58,140 bases of DNA from a virus. The notes beneath the pieces were generated by a model. That model ran no database searches, was not told where the DNA came from, and was given only the letters and a program-made list of their open reading frames with translations. This document shows positions 32,201-41,470 of this stretch, piece after piece (within the stretch, counting starts at the first letter, position 1; each line of letters opens with the position of its first letter). Position numbers and translations under genes: made by a program. Where the stretch lies: positions 1 to 58,140 of the IMG/VR virus record IMGVR_UViG_3300009103_000036; one strand, written 5' to 3'.

Positions 32201-33100
32201 TCATTTTATTATTACCTCAATATTGTTAGCTTTTGGACCTTCTCGATTCATCCTGACAACAATAATCGACTCAAGCATCAGCTCAGATAAAATTCGCACA
32301 GACCTAAAAGGCTTGTCAGATCGATATTTTACCCAGGTCAGCCAGGGTTTCCTTGTATTTTTAAAAATATCTGGCATTGAAACAGTTGCAACAGCTCTTT
32401 TTCCCTTTTTAATTTGTGATTTTATTTTTCTTTCAAATGCCTTGTCATCAATTTTTAACCTTCCCACCTCGGTCATTTTTCCATTTCTATGTTGAAAGCA
32501 CTTAAATGCTATTCTATTTTCTCCTGTCAGCTGGTAATACTGACTAATAATCACATCTTGATGATCATTTGCACCCTGGGGATAGAAAATTAACCAGCTT
32601 CCAAAATTTTCTCTTGACTTAAATCCAGAATCTTTTAGATAAAGAGAGTTCTTTGGCTTTAAAATAATGGGAAAGCTTATTTCATTTTGGCCCTTAGAAA
32701 AATCAAAACTTTTAATAACTTCTATATTTTTAGCCCTTCCGTGCATCTCTAAAATTATCTTATTTCTATCAGTCCACGGACTGTCTCGAAGATCATTTCC
32801 GTCTAATCTCAAAATATCATAAATGTGATATTGATATAAATCCTCTGTGTTCTTTAATACACCAATAACAATAGAATTATTTTTTAAAACATGATTTAAA
32901 GACTCGTTAATGTGATCACAATGTCTTAAGAGTTCATTTCCTAAGCGTGAAAACATTTTTGTATTATTATCTTCTTTTATCGCAATTCCACAAATTCCAG
33001 GTATTTTTTCCTGGTAAATTAAATCTTTTGGATTGTGACTTAAAAAAACGTCTTCTAAAGTACCTAGACGCTTAGCTCTCATAAATGAGACACGACTCAT
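32201..33100 (-). CDS. ATP-dependent DNA ligase-like protein with altered motifs
   Basis: 299 residues. The N-terminal part resembles a nucleotidyltransferase domain. YQEKIPG (K32) sits where KxDG is expected, but D is P. FSRLGNELL (51-59) matches motif Ia. IVIG (77-80) stands where a vlDGE motif is normal, and the acidic residue is missing. YHIYDILRLDGNDL (91-104) is a good motif IIIa. The C-terminal third, with VGRLKID and WVKYRSDKPFRSVRIL, resembles an OB-fold domain ending in an R-x-D-K segment. Without the motif III Glu it may be inactive or use another chemistry. Location between Mre11-Rad50 and primase fits DNA joining. I am moderately sure of the fold and unsure of activity. Confidence 0.6.
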   Translation of the reverse strand: MSRVSFMRAKRLGTLEDVFLSHNPKDLIYQEKIPGICGIAIKEDNNTKMFSRLGNELLRHCDHINESLNHVLKNNSIVIGVLKNTEDLYQYHIYDILRLDGNDLRDSPWTDRNKIILEMHGRAKNIEVIKSFDFSKGQNEISFPIILKPKNSLYLKDSGFKSRENFGSWLIFYPQGANDHQDVIISQYYQLTGENRIAFKCFQHRNGKMTEVGRLKIDDKAFERKIKSQIKKGKRAVATVSMPDIFKNTRKPWLTWVKYRSDKPFRSVRILSELMLESIIVVRMNREGPKANNIEVIIK

Positions 33101-33119
33101 TCTTTGCTACCCCAATAGC

Positions 33120-34094
33120 TTAAATTATAGTTCCAGTATTTATCGAATCGATTAAATGGTAGATTCGATCTGTTGCCTTCCATGCGATGGCTTGATCACG
33201 CTTTTTTAAAAAATCAGATTTAGACATTTCCCCCACGTCAGAAAACCTGCCCAAGTCTAAAATTCTTGATTCAACTCCGTAACTGCGAAGTAGTTTGGCA
33301 TATTTTTGTGTTTTATCCTTCATGTCAGAATCTAATGCAAGTAAAACAGGAGTTTGATTGCCAATAATTTCTTTAAAAATCAGGGTCTTTTCTGAAAGCT
33401 GCGACCCTAAAATACATGTAGCATTATCATTACATTTAGTTAAATCAAAAGGTCCTTCAACTAAAGTTATCTCTTTACTCCAATCAACATTGATTTCATT
33501 AAAAATAATATCAGCGCTTTTAACCCTTGCATTAATATACTTTCTATTGACATCAGAGTCAATTGATCTTGCAGTAAAATAATTAAGCCTTCCATGCTTA
33601 TTAAAAGAAGGAATAATGACACGCCTTCGATATCTACCGCTTTTACACGTTCCAAGCTTAAAATACCACATATCTCTATCAGTTAATCCTCTAGATTTGA
33701 TATACCGAATACAGTCTCTAACATCAGGATCCTGATGTCTCATACCTGCCAAAAAGACAAAATCCTTTGGAAGGTGAATCTCAGTATCAACTTCAGCCAT
33801 CTCATTAGTTTCACTAAAATATTTTCCAATCTTTTTTGATTTAAATTTCTTTTCATATTCGCCAATAGACGATGGAAAATATTTTTTAAGTATAGGAAAA
33901 AGAGATTTTGACTTAAAGCCGCATACCCAACAATGACACTGATCTGTCTTTGCATTTATTGACAGTTTTTTCTTTTGGTCGCTTCCTCCCGAACAAGCAG
34001 GACAGTTAACAGCAACATTAATTCCATCACGAGAAATAATGCAGGTTCCAAATGTTTTTTGGATAAAATTTATTTTTTCACGCAGCGTATACAT
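33120..34094 (-). CDS. 61: DNA primase, DnaG type (gp61-like)
   Basis: 324 residues (T4 gp61: 342). N-terminal zinc ribbon: CPAC (C31, C34) and CHCWVCG (C55, C58). Toprim motifs: LVEGPFD (E213, D217) and LALDSD (252-257, D255 and D257). The region between them (KSRGLTDRDMWYFKLGTCKS, VIIPSFNKHGRLNYFTARS) is the usual DnaG RNA-polymerase fold. It makes RNA primers for lagging-strand synthesis with the phage helicase, which is not in this window. It lies 11 bases after the RuvC-like stop and 19 bases before the ligase-like start, so the cassette is one operon. Confidence 0.88.
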   Translation of the reverse strand: MYTLREKINFIQKTFGTCIISRDGINVAVNCPACSGGSDQKKKLSINAKTDQCHCWVCGFKSKSLFPILKKYFPSSIGEYEKKFKSKKIGKYFSETNEMAEVDTEIHLPKDFVFLAGMRHQDPDVRDCIRYIKSRGLTDRDMWYFKLGTCKSGRYRRRVIIPSFNKHGRLNYFTARSIDSDVNRKYINARVKSADIIFNEINVDWSKEITLVEGPFDLTKCNDNATCILGSQLSEKTLIFKEIIGNQTPVLLALDSDMKDKTQKYAKLLRSYGVESRILDLGRFSDVGEMSKSDFLKKRDQAIAWKATDRIYHLIDSINTGTII

Positions 34095-34105
34095 TAAAGC
34101 AAAAG

Positions 34106-34657
34106 CTAACTCATTAATATTCCTGCTCTGGCAATTACAAAAGCATCAGCCATATCATAACAAGCAGGATTTAAAATTGTCTGTCCTTTTCTTGGACCTG
34201 ACTTTAATATTTTAACGGGCCACTGATGGTCTGTATTAGAAATCTCTTCAGAAACCCAACTTAAAACCTGTTCTTTAGTTGAATCATCAGATTTTCTATC
34301 GATCTTTAAACCAACAGACCTTCTAGCAGCATTTACATTTAGCATCTGGGGTTTGATATCAGTCGCCTGATAAGCAACATAAGATACTATTCCGTTAAAT
34401 CTGGCTAGCGTTGACAAAGTTTTTGCAGAAGAAAAACCCGTTCTAAAAGACTGAAGATTTTCCTCAATAAAAATACTATGTATGTCATGTTTGACATAAA
34501 GTTCAGAGATAACATTAGAGACCTCCTGAGCCTTGCTGAATAGATCCCGAAGCTTATCCAACCGTATATATCCTATGTCAATTAGACTACCCTCAGAGTT
34601 TAACACAGACCATCCCGTACATGATGTTGATACGTCAAGTCCAAGAATTAGTGACAT
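34106..34657 (-). CDS. RuvC-like Holliday junction resolvase
   Basis: 183 residues, with the RuvC fold's acidic residues in place: LGLDVSTSCTGWSV (D8), FIEENLQ (E65/E66) and near the end CYDMADAFVIARAG (D168, D171). The first strand and the final helix are the strongest matches. It would cut branched DNA before packaging or during recombination. T4 uses a different fold for this job (gp49, endonuclease VII), so this gene may be its functional substitute. Its ATG overlaps the stop of the upstream structural gene (TAATG), giving translational coupling to a virion gene. Confidence 0.85.
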   Translation of the reverse strand: MSLILGLDVSTSCTGWSVLNSEGSLIDIGYIRLDKLRDLFSKAQEVSNVISELYVKHDIHSIFIEENLQSFRTGFSSAKTLSTLARFNGIVSYVAYQATDIKPQMLNVNAARRSVGLKIDRKSDDSTKEQVLSWVSEEISNTDHQWPVKILKSGPRKGQTILNPACYDMADAFVIARAGILMS

Positions 34658-37497
34658 TAAAAATCAATCTTTGTCTTAAAAAGATATTTATCAGAAGCTC
34701 TTTTTAAAATTGGCTGTGCTAATGATGTTCTTGCTATAATATTAAAGTTATCGTCGTGAAAGTTAATTCCAGTAATGTAAACAAACTCACTATCAGAATC
34801 ATTTGCGTCTAATGTGGCTGAAACAATCTGATATGCTGGGTTTGAAGAAGAATTTATCATTCCCTTCGGACAAGGAACGTTAACAGTCATGACATGAATA
34901 TCTTGCTCGCCTTGAAAGCTGATCTCAAACTGATCTTTTCCAAATCTTGGGAGATGAGGTGTTTTAAGTAATACAACCCCTTCACTGTAAAAGACGTTTC
35001 CAATATTATTCCATTTTGCCTGTTCAGATAAGGTATCAGCCCGATAAATCATTCCTCCCCCATCATCTTTTAAGATAATCGAAACATGCCCATTGGATCC
35101 TGTCACGGCTGGATCTTTTATCGTCAAGGTCCCAGGCTTAATTCTCTTTCCGTAATACATGTTAGAGATGTCAAAAAATGTAATCTCATTTGATGAGTTG
35201 TCACCAGTTCTCTGAAAGACAGATAACACATCTCCCGATGCCACACCTGGAGATTCGGGAGATCCTCCCATCACTGATCCAGCAAGAGAACCCGAGTCTT
35301 GAGTGATTGACTTTCTAAACGAACCTGTCGGAATTAGGTCATTCAACGTAATAAAGCTAAGATCCAGTGCACCATTATCTGTGACAAACTTAGACATCAT
35401 TGAACCTGTTGTGGGAATTAGGGTCTTAGTTCCTGATATTAACAAATCAAAGTTTGGAGAGAACTTTCCGTTGTCACAGGGTAAAAGAAGTAAGTTTCTC
35501 GCTCGAACAGAACCTGAAGCGTAGAGATACTCATTTGTCTCTAAGTTCTCACTGGTCGTGTAGGTGATCATCGAAGCTGTTAACTGATATAATCTTGGAT
35601 ACTCTTTTGTCACAAAATCTCGAAGGAAATTTTCTGTATTAATCAGATGACCACCTGTTCCAAACGATAGTGACACATTGAATGGATCGTCTGTAGTGGA
35701 TGTGGTTGTCTGAAAGGGAGAGATTGGCACCTCTCTTGATCTACTCTCCTTCACAAAGAAAGGCGGCAGGTAAAAGAGCATTCCCTTAGTGTCATCAGGA
35801 CCCTCAACTGAGGAAGATAACACCTGGTCATCTGTTCGATAGTGATCAAAGATCTTCAACTCATGTAGTTCAGCATTTAAAGGATGATTAATCAAACTAT
35901 CTACTGCTCCACCCCCACTGTCTGTCGGATCAGATGTTGCTGTTCCTATTGAAGAGAGTCCCTCGTTTCCCGCAACAGTTGTATTAAAAAACTGCTCAAT
36001 AAGATTGCTGCCTGCATTAAAACCATCATAATAATTTCCAATAAATAGCGCTTGGGGATCTGCAATCCTTGGCGAATCTGACGAATAATTTGGTTGCGCG
36101 ATTGTCGTCAGTGGTAAAATAAATGTTCCCCTCTCAACACCGTCAATCATAAATGATCCAGTTCCTTGATTAATCTGACTTGACCCCCATCTTATCGCAA
36201 CATGATGCCAGTGATTCCTCTTTAGGGCATTATCATCAGATAAGAAAACATAGTTGTAAGGTGCTGACCCTGTCTCATGAGATCGATAGCGCTTAGTTCC
36301 TGTATTAATGTTCGACGTATAGGCAATTTGTGAAGGAGGTAGATCAGCACTATGAGTTACCTGTAAGATCAGTCTAAAACCATCAGGGCGGCCGTTAATA
36401 TCAACACTGCTTCCCGTGGTTAGAGAAATAGCGTATGTGGATGAAAGATGAAAGATTCCGCCGGGCCGATAAGACTTTCCTGCCGCCTCAGTGGTGTATC
36501 TAGGGTTGATAAAAAAGTCAAATGTAAATGATCCAGTGGGTGTGTAAGATCCCACTCCGGTGCTTCCAGTATAGGCATTAGGATAGATCAGCGCTGAAGA
36601 GGTTGGAATCAGGGTTCCAGTAAAAAAGTTAAGGGAATTATAGTTTGTGTAGCCATAATCCATTCCAGAGTAGACAGATCGATAATACGGCATCATCACC
36701 TTACGAACTGAGCTTTTAATTCCTGAACTCCTAGTATAAGTGAATGACGGTTCAAATCGTATAATCTCTAACTTCTTCTCCTTCTTAGCTGAAACAGACT
36801 GACTGTGTACCATTCGGATGTAGTCATTCATTGGACCGATAAAGCTACCAATATCTGATCCCCCACCAAAATGTTCTGTTGCCACGAGACCGGCGTCTGT
36901 AATTGTGGTAACAGAATTAAAACCAGATGACTGTGAAATGAATGTATTACCCAGGGCACCGGGTCGCTGTTGCGTCAGTGTGACAAGATAACCGTTTCCA
37001 TCAATCTCAGCATCAATCTCAACGTTTGATGCTCTTAAAGCTGTCACAAAAGCTGTCGCAGCTTGGGCCGCAGAACCTCCAGCTGCGACAACCGGAATAC
37101 TCCCATCTCGATAGCTACTGTCGGTATCCCACTCAAAACTGCCCGTGATAGAAATTCCGTCATCATCGGGCGTGGAATAAATTGTCACGCCCTCTTGATC
37201 GGGAACAGAGCCACCAAAAGAAATTTTTACTGTACCAGGGGTAGCCTTGAGGGCTGCTGATCTAGCCGATAGACGATATATTTCCAGATCCTGATCATTA
37301 GCGACTGAATCCTGAAAAGCACCTAGAGGTCTCGGTTCTTTCTCAATTTTGCTCCTTCGAGCAAAGAGCGGGACAGATCCGGTGACACCTGCAACCATGA
37401 CAAGCGACTCATTTGAAGCTGATGTGAACGTCCGCTTAGGATACGTGACGATCGTGAACTGCTCAAAGTGATCTTTTCCTAGTTTGATAAACGCCAT
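34657..37497 (-). CDS. Large tail/baseplate structural protein with LamG-like domain
   Basis: 946 residues, beginning MAFIKLGKDHFEQFTIVTYP. Residues ~95-215 resemble a module I know from phage virion proteins, with an AAxAAxAFxxAL helix and a Q-x-x-P-G-x-x-G-N-T turn ending in HFGGGSD. A LamG/concanavalin-like domain follows (about 320-560), with FTFDFFINPRY, HWHHVAIRWG, SFMIDG and LHELKIFDHYR. The C-terminus ends VYITGINFHDDNFNIIARTS and ...FKTKIDF, a module shared with the next gene upstream. Likely a tail or baseplate component that binds surface carbohydrate, by domain content. It is a virion gene directly ahead of the DNA cassette. Confidence 0.72.
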   Translation of the reverse strand: MAFIKLGKDHFEQFTIVTYPKRTFTSASNESLVMVAGVTGSVPLFARRSKIEKEPRPLGAFQDSVANDQDLEIYRLSARSAALKATPGTVKISFGGSVPDQEGVTIYSTPDDDGISITGSFEWDTDSSYRDGSIPVVAAGGSAAQAATAFVTALRASNVEIDAEIDGNGYLVTLTQQRPGALGNTFISQSSGFNSVTTITDAGLVATEHFGGGSDIGSFIGPMNDYIRMVHSQSVSAKKEKKLEIIRFEPSFTYTRSSGIKSSVRKVMMPYYRSVYSGMDYGYTNYNSLNFFTGTLIPTSSALIYPNAYTGSTGVGSYTPTGSFTFDFFINPRYTTEAAGKSYRPGGIFHLSSTYAISLTTGSSVDINGRPDGFRLILQVTHSADLPPSQIAYTSNINTGTKRYRSHETGSAPYNYVFLSDDNALKRNHWHHVAIRWGSSQINQGTGSFMIDGVERGTFILPLTTIAQPNYSSDSPRIADPQALFIGNYYDGFNAGSNLIEQFFNTTVAGNEGLSSIGTATSDPTDSGGGAVDSLINHPLNAELHELKIFDHYRTDDQVLSSSVEGPDDTKGMLFYLPPFFVKESRSREVPISPFQTTTSTTDDPFNVSLSFGTGGHLINTENFLRDFVTKEYPRLYQLTASMITYTTSENLETNEYLYASGSVRARNLLLLPCDNGKFSPNFDLLISGTKTLIPTTGSMMSKFVTDNGALDLSFITLNDLIPTGSFRKSITQDSGSLAGSVMGGSPESPGVASGDVLSVFQRTGDNSSNEITFFDISNMYYGKRIKPGTLTIKDPAVTGSNGHVSIILKDDGGGMIYRADTLSEQAKWNNIGNVFYSEGVVLLKTPHLPRFGKDQFEISFQGEQDIHVMTVNVPCPKGMINSSSNPAYQIVSATLDANDSDSEFVYITGINFHDDNFNIIARTSLAQPILKRASDKYLFKTKIDF

Positions 37498-37561
37498 TAC
37501 ACCCTGTATTCCTTGTTAACATTAAAGCGCATTCTTAAGTATGTGAAAGCGCAAGAAGGAA

Positions 37562-38800
37562 TTAGAAATCAAGACGAACGCGGACCGTTAGATCTTTCTC
37601 ATCGTTCTTCTCCACAGGCCTTGAAAGCTTTGCGACAGCCAAGAGGTTGTTATTAGCATCATATAGACCCACAGTGGTTACAAATGTAAACGTTCGCTGG
37701 ATCTCTTCCTGCCCATCATCAACAACAACAATTCGATCATTTACATCTGTAAATGTTGGATTAGTCGAATAATTGAACTCATCTGCAGTTGCTCGACAAA
37801 AGACTAGAGTTGAATTAATATTTGTATTATTCTGAAAGGTCATTGCTGTTAATGATCCCGATCCAAACCTAGTAGAAGAGATATGATCTAAGATATTGTC
37901 CATCGATGCCGACACAACAAAATCAGGAATAAACTTAGCCTTAGAGTTTGATCGATACGGTGCAGCGTCTTCGGCGCCCACAACAGTCTTACCCTTTGCA
38001 GTTCCTGCAAACGTAGTGTTATCCAGTGCATCAATTACTCCTGAAACATGCTGTGATGCAGAAAGAATTTTATTTAGATCAAAGACACACATACCCCTGT
38101 CATAGAAGATCAGGCCTACATTTCTTGAGGTGTTGGAAGAGTCAACAATATTTCCAACGCCGCCTCCCTTGGCCACTTCTTTAGCACCAGCTGCACCAAT
38201 ATCTGTATAAACTGCAGAACCTGATTCTGAAGTTTGATTTAAATTATAGCCTGGGCTCGTTGCGCCCTCTGTTGCCTTAGTTCCAGACTGATAGAACTTC
38301 ATCGCAAACGTCTCTCGTTTCATAGAGTCTCGATGAAACAGTCGTTTAAAAGAGAGAAAAAGACCTGCCCCGATTAAATCAGTAGAAGTAGATGAATTAA
38401 AGGGAGCAGCGAATTGAGCTGCAGCGTCACCTAATAAAATCTGTGCATACTGCTTGTAGATGTTCACCTTCTCTCTCATCATCAACGTTTGGGATGGGAA
38501 AAGTAGCTTTCCAGCTGCATCTTCCCCTGTAGACGCCGATAATACCCAAGAGCTAGAATGATAAAAACCAAATGTTAAATCAAAAATTGGGTTTGCAGTC
38601 TGGAGTGAGAAGTCCTGATCATAAACTGTGTGAAATAGAGATGAAGTTACACCTGGTCCCACACCGCCTGTTACAAAGACTTGATATTTCTTTCGTGTAG
38701 TTGATCCAGAAATATCCTCCTGGATCACATCAACTAACTGACTTAAAAAAGACCGTGTGGTCTTAATATCAGCTGCTGAAAGTTCTTTAAATGTAGCCAT
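37562..38800 (-). CDS. Tail/baseplate structural protein (unknown)
   Basis: 412 residues, starting MATFKELSAADIKTTRSFLS and then QLVDVIQEDI. It is Gly/Ser/Thr-rich and beta-rich in the middle. Its C-terminus (TFVTTVGLYDANNNLLAVAK then LSRPV and VRVRLDF) matches the C-terminal module of the adjacent 946-residue protein in pattern: strand, short turn with D-x-N-N, LLAxAxLxRP, then a last strand ending DF. It is probably a component of the same tail structure. No enzymatic motif is visible. A direct repeat AAAGCGC lies in the 64-base gap downstream. Confidence 0.7.
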   Translation of the reverse strand: MATFKELSAADIKTTRSFLSQLVDVIQEDISGSTTRKKYQVFVTGGVGPGVTSSLFHTVYDQDFSLQTANPIFDLTFGFYHSSSWVLSASTGEDAAGKLLFPSQTLMMREKVNIYKQYAQILLGDAAAQFAAPFNSSTSTDLIGAGLFLSFKRLFHRDSMKRETFAMKFYQSGTKATEGATSPGYNLNQTSESGSAVYTDIGAAGAKEVAKGGGVGNIVDSSNTSRNVGLIFYDRGMCVFDLNKILSASQHVSGVIDALDNTTFAGTAKGKTVVGAEDAAPYRSNSKAKFIPDFVVSASMDNILDHISSTRFGSGSLTAMTFQNNTNINSTLVFCRATADEFNYSTNPTFTDVNDRIVVVDDGQEEIQRTFTFVTTVGLYDANNNLLAVAKLSRPVEKNDEKDLTVRVRLDF

Positions 38801-38825
38801 CTAACTTATCTTCCTCATAATTCGA

Positions 38826-39527
38826 TTATTGTGTAATCTGTATCTCAAATTCCTTGACAGCACCTGACTGAATTCCGGACACTCTCACATACGTTCGAAT
38901 TAGGTTTTTATTTGACGCAGTTCCGTAAGTTGTAAAATGACTGTCACTAAGTGATTTGATCTGAATTGTCATGGTTAGCTTAGATCCTCCCGCAGAGGTT
39001 GCCTCACCACTTTTCACTAGAAGATATGACGCAGTATTATTTGAGTCAATATCATCTGGAGAGCTGCCTTGAATCTGTAAAAATAAGCTGTTTAATTTTA
39101 CAACAAAAGCTTGATCTCTTAATTCTACGTCAATCGAATCTTCATTTTGAATCTCTTGCGTAAGTGTTATAGTTCTGGATGTGTTAGCATTTCTACCCAT
39201 CGAGACAATATTTCCCTCAACACCGTCACCAGATAATGAAATCTTTGGAAGCCGGATAAGATAAGGATTTGACAGACTGGTCATTAGATATTTTTGTGCC
39301 TGATTTCCATTTGTCAACGCCTCTAAAACAGGTGTGTTTTTCTCAAGCTTCTCTTTTCCAACTGTTCTACCATATTGGGATATGATTCCATAGTCAATTT
39401 CCTCATCAGAAAATGAAAATTTTACAACAGAGAAGGATCCATCGTTCCTGGCAAGAAACTGTCGTCCAGTGTCAGTTAAGACAGCATCTAATATGATGTT
39501 GTTTGTGCTGTGATCAAGAAATCCCAT
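38826..39527 (-). CDS. Tail/fibre attachment-type protein, paralog of the 310-residue protein
   Basis: 233 residues. The N-terminal 50 (GFLDHSTNNIILDAVLTDTG then RQFLARNDGSFSVVKFSFSD) has the L-T-x-x-G-R-x-x-x-A pattern with a following beta strand and D/E pair. The same plan starts the protein at 47553-48485 (LDKKTRILDTIVTPEGRRQI). The rest is beta-rich with Ser/Thr runs. This N-terminal block is common at the base of phage tail fibres or baseplate adaptors (inference). A TATAAT sequence lies 25 bases before the ATG (39552-39557 on the minus strand), with TTTACT 18 bases upstream of it. Confidence 0.7.
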   Translation of the reverse strand: MGFLDHSTNNIILDAVLTDTGRQFLARNDGSFSVVKFSFSDEEIDYGIISQYGRTVGKEKLEKNTPVLEALTNGNQAQKYLMTSLSNPYLIRLPKISLSGDGVEGNIVSMGRNANTSRTITLTQEIQNEDSIDVELRDQAFVVKLNSLFLQIQGSSPDDIDSNNTASYLLVKSGEATSAGGSKLTMTIQIKSLSDSHFTTYGTASNKNLIRTYVRVSGIQSGAVKEFEIQITQ

Positions 39528-39551
39528 CTTTTTAATCTCCTTCAGCTATAA

Positions 39552-39580
39552 TTATATCTTCCGTTCATTTAAACAGTAAA
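39552..39580 (-). promoter_or_regulatory. Candidate host-type promoter before the 233-residue structural gene
   Basis: In the 98-base gap the minus strand has TATAAT (39557-39552), 25 bases before the ATG, and TTTACT 18 bases upstream of it. The -10 box is perfect and the -35 is partial. This gap is among the larger ones in the right half, so a promoter here is plausible. Confidence 0.35.
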
Positions 39581-39625
39581 TTAAAATCTTAATATCAGTC
39601 AGTGTCTATTTTATCCATTCTAGAA

Positions 39626-41470
39626 TTATCTTCTCTTATTAGGCTGTGATGATCGCTTTTGTTTCTCAGAACCTGTTTTAGCTTCTGATCTTAGGTCTTC
39701 TATAAAAATATCAATCTTTTGACTTTTTTGGTGATCAACATTTAAAATTTGAAGTTGATATTTTCCTTTATTTTTGTCGTCAGTTGTTGCAATTAGGCCC
39801 AAATCTTCTCCTGCAGAGTTAATTAGACTTAAATATTCTGGATCAAAAATAATTCTCACTCGATCATGGTTAGAATCCCTGACAGTGTCAACAAACAAAT
39901 CTGACTCTAGATAAATATTAGGATATGCTTTCGGTGCACCTGATGTTGAAATAACCTCTTTGATAATTTCATTTTTAAAATGGTCAAATGTTACCTGAAT
40001 TTGCATTGAATAATTAGAGCTATAGTTTCTAGCATCTAAAGCACAAACAGAGTAAATTGCTGTATCAAACTTTGTAAATGAACTATCATAACATAATAGA
40101 ATTGGTTGCCGTGATCGTTGTACTAGGCCCCTTGGGACAGGTTCTGTATAGGGTAAACGAACCAAACTATCATCAAAGTCATACATTTTTAATAGTTCAA
40201 AACTTTTTCCAATGTGTTCTCGTTTAAAAACCTGAAACTTTTTAATATCTCGCTGTCTGTTTGGAGGAAAATTCCACATTACCATTGGCATTTGTTTTTT
40301 ATAATCCCATCGAATATCAATATCAACTGGAGGCGGCGGAGGTCGTGTTTCAATACATTTAACAACAGCTCTGGCACCAGGGCGAGAAGAAACCAACAAT
40401 GTAGAAGCAATTATCTCATCTGTTTCTTCAGAAATTGCTTGAATTTCGCATTGTGCAACAGCTCGAATCTGATAGATATAAGTTGCACCATACTTCACAT
40501 TAGTGTCTACATAATTTGATGCCATCTGATTTTCAATTACGATTGGTGGTAAAGTTACAACTGATCCGTCTTCTAAGACTTCAGTTTTATCAATCAAATA
40601 GCCAATAATTTTCGTTGATGAATCAAATTCATCTGCGTCAAATAGCCGCTGTCTAATTGGATTAATAGTTATCTCAAACTCATCTTCATTTAAATGAGTT
40701 GCACTTGATCTAGCTAAAACTTCTTGTTGAATCTTAGCTGCATCATTGACTAACAATTCAAATTCATCTGAAAAAATACTTGATGCATCATCAGCAGCAG
40801 ATTGAATAATTCGATGAATAAATTTATTATTTATTTGAGCACCAATCATCATCGATCGAACAGACTGAAAACTATCATTATTAATAATTTCTCGTGTTTC
40901 TTCATCAATCGCTTCAATCCCTTTTTCTGCATTGTTCAACAGGCTTGTTAAAAGCTCACCATCAACCAGGCGAGTTGTAGCTCGATTTCCTAGTTTACTT
41001 TTCTCTGTTGCTGTCGTGTTAGAATTCGCCTGAATAGATTCTTCAAAAAGATCTGAAATTTTCTGATCAACATCTGTATCTTGTAAAGAAATTCCTGAAA
41101 ATTTTCCATTACTAAATCCCAATTCAGTCTGTACGCTATTTAGATGATCAGCAATCATCATTTCAGGAAGTTTTTTGCCCTGCTTTGAATCAGCTCGAAA
41201 TTCATTTCTAGACTTTACGTTTGTCGAGACAATGACAGGAGAAAAACTAAGTTGTATATATCTCGGAAGTCTTTGTCGCTCATTAAGGGTTAGCTTGTCT
41301 GATTTGCCTTTCTTCGAACTCTTAGACGTTAAACGACTATTTCTAGTATCTGCATTTGGATTAATAGATTCATCTGCCATAAAAAAATTATAAACAAATT
41401 TTGCACTGATATTTTTAGGTTCAGGTATGTCGATAAAAGTAATTAATTCGCTAGGAAAAGAAACAGTCAT
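39626..41470 (-). CDS. Structural protein with fibronectin-III-like region (unknown)
   Basis: 614 residues. An N-terminal part with charged helices (from MTVSFPSELITFIDIPEPKN to about residue 280) is followed by beta strands with FN3-like features: YVDTNVKYGATYIYQIRAVA, then after a Pro run (PPPPP) DIRWDYKKQMPMVMWNFPPN and KKFQVFKREH. A basic, Ser-rich C-terminus ends PNKRR. The four-base ATGA overlap with the 1206-residue gene upstream means coupled translation. It shares overall design with the 818-residue protein further up, so the two are probably related tail parts. No enzymatic motif. Confidence 0.65.
   Translation of the reverse strand: MTVSFPSELITFIDIPEPKNISAKFVYNFFMADESINPNADTRNSRLTSKSSKKGKSDKLTLNERQRLPRYIQLSFSPVIVSTNVKSRNEFRADSKQGKKLPEMMIADHLNSVQTELGFSNGKFSGISLQDTDVDQKISDLFEESIQANSNTTATEKSKLGNRATTRLVDGELLTSLLNNAEKGIEAIDEETREIINNDSFQSVRSMMIGAQINNKFIHRIIQSAADDASSIFSDEFELLVNDAAKIQQEVLARSSATHLNEDEFEITINPIRQRLFDADEFDSSTKIIGYLIDKTEVLEDGSVVTLPPIVIENQMASNYVDTNVKYGATYIYQIRAVAQCEIQAISEETDEIIASTLLVSSRPGARAVVKCIETRPPPPPVDIDIRWDYKKQMPMVMWNFPPNRQRDIKKFQVFKREHIGKSFELLKMYDFDDSLVRLPYTEPVPRGLVQRSRQPILLCYDSSFTKFDTAIYSVCALDARNYSSNYSMQIQVTFDHFKNEIIKEVISTSGAPKAYPNIYLESDLFVDTVRDSNHDRVRIIFDPEYLSLINSAGEDLGLIATTDDKNKGKYQLQILNVDHQKSQKIDIFIEDLRSEAKTGSEKQKRSSQPNKRR

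Noticed and set aside
37500-37562. Inverted repeat ATTCCTT/AAGGAAT with direct repeat AAAGCGC between two structural genes
   Set aside because: The arms are about 40 bases apart, no T run follows, and the repeat includes likely Shine-Dalgarno bases, so a chance match is as likely as a control element.
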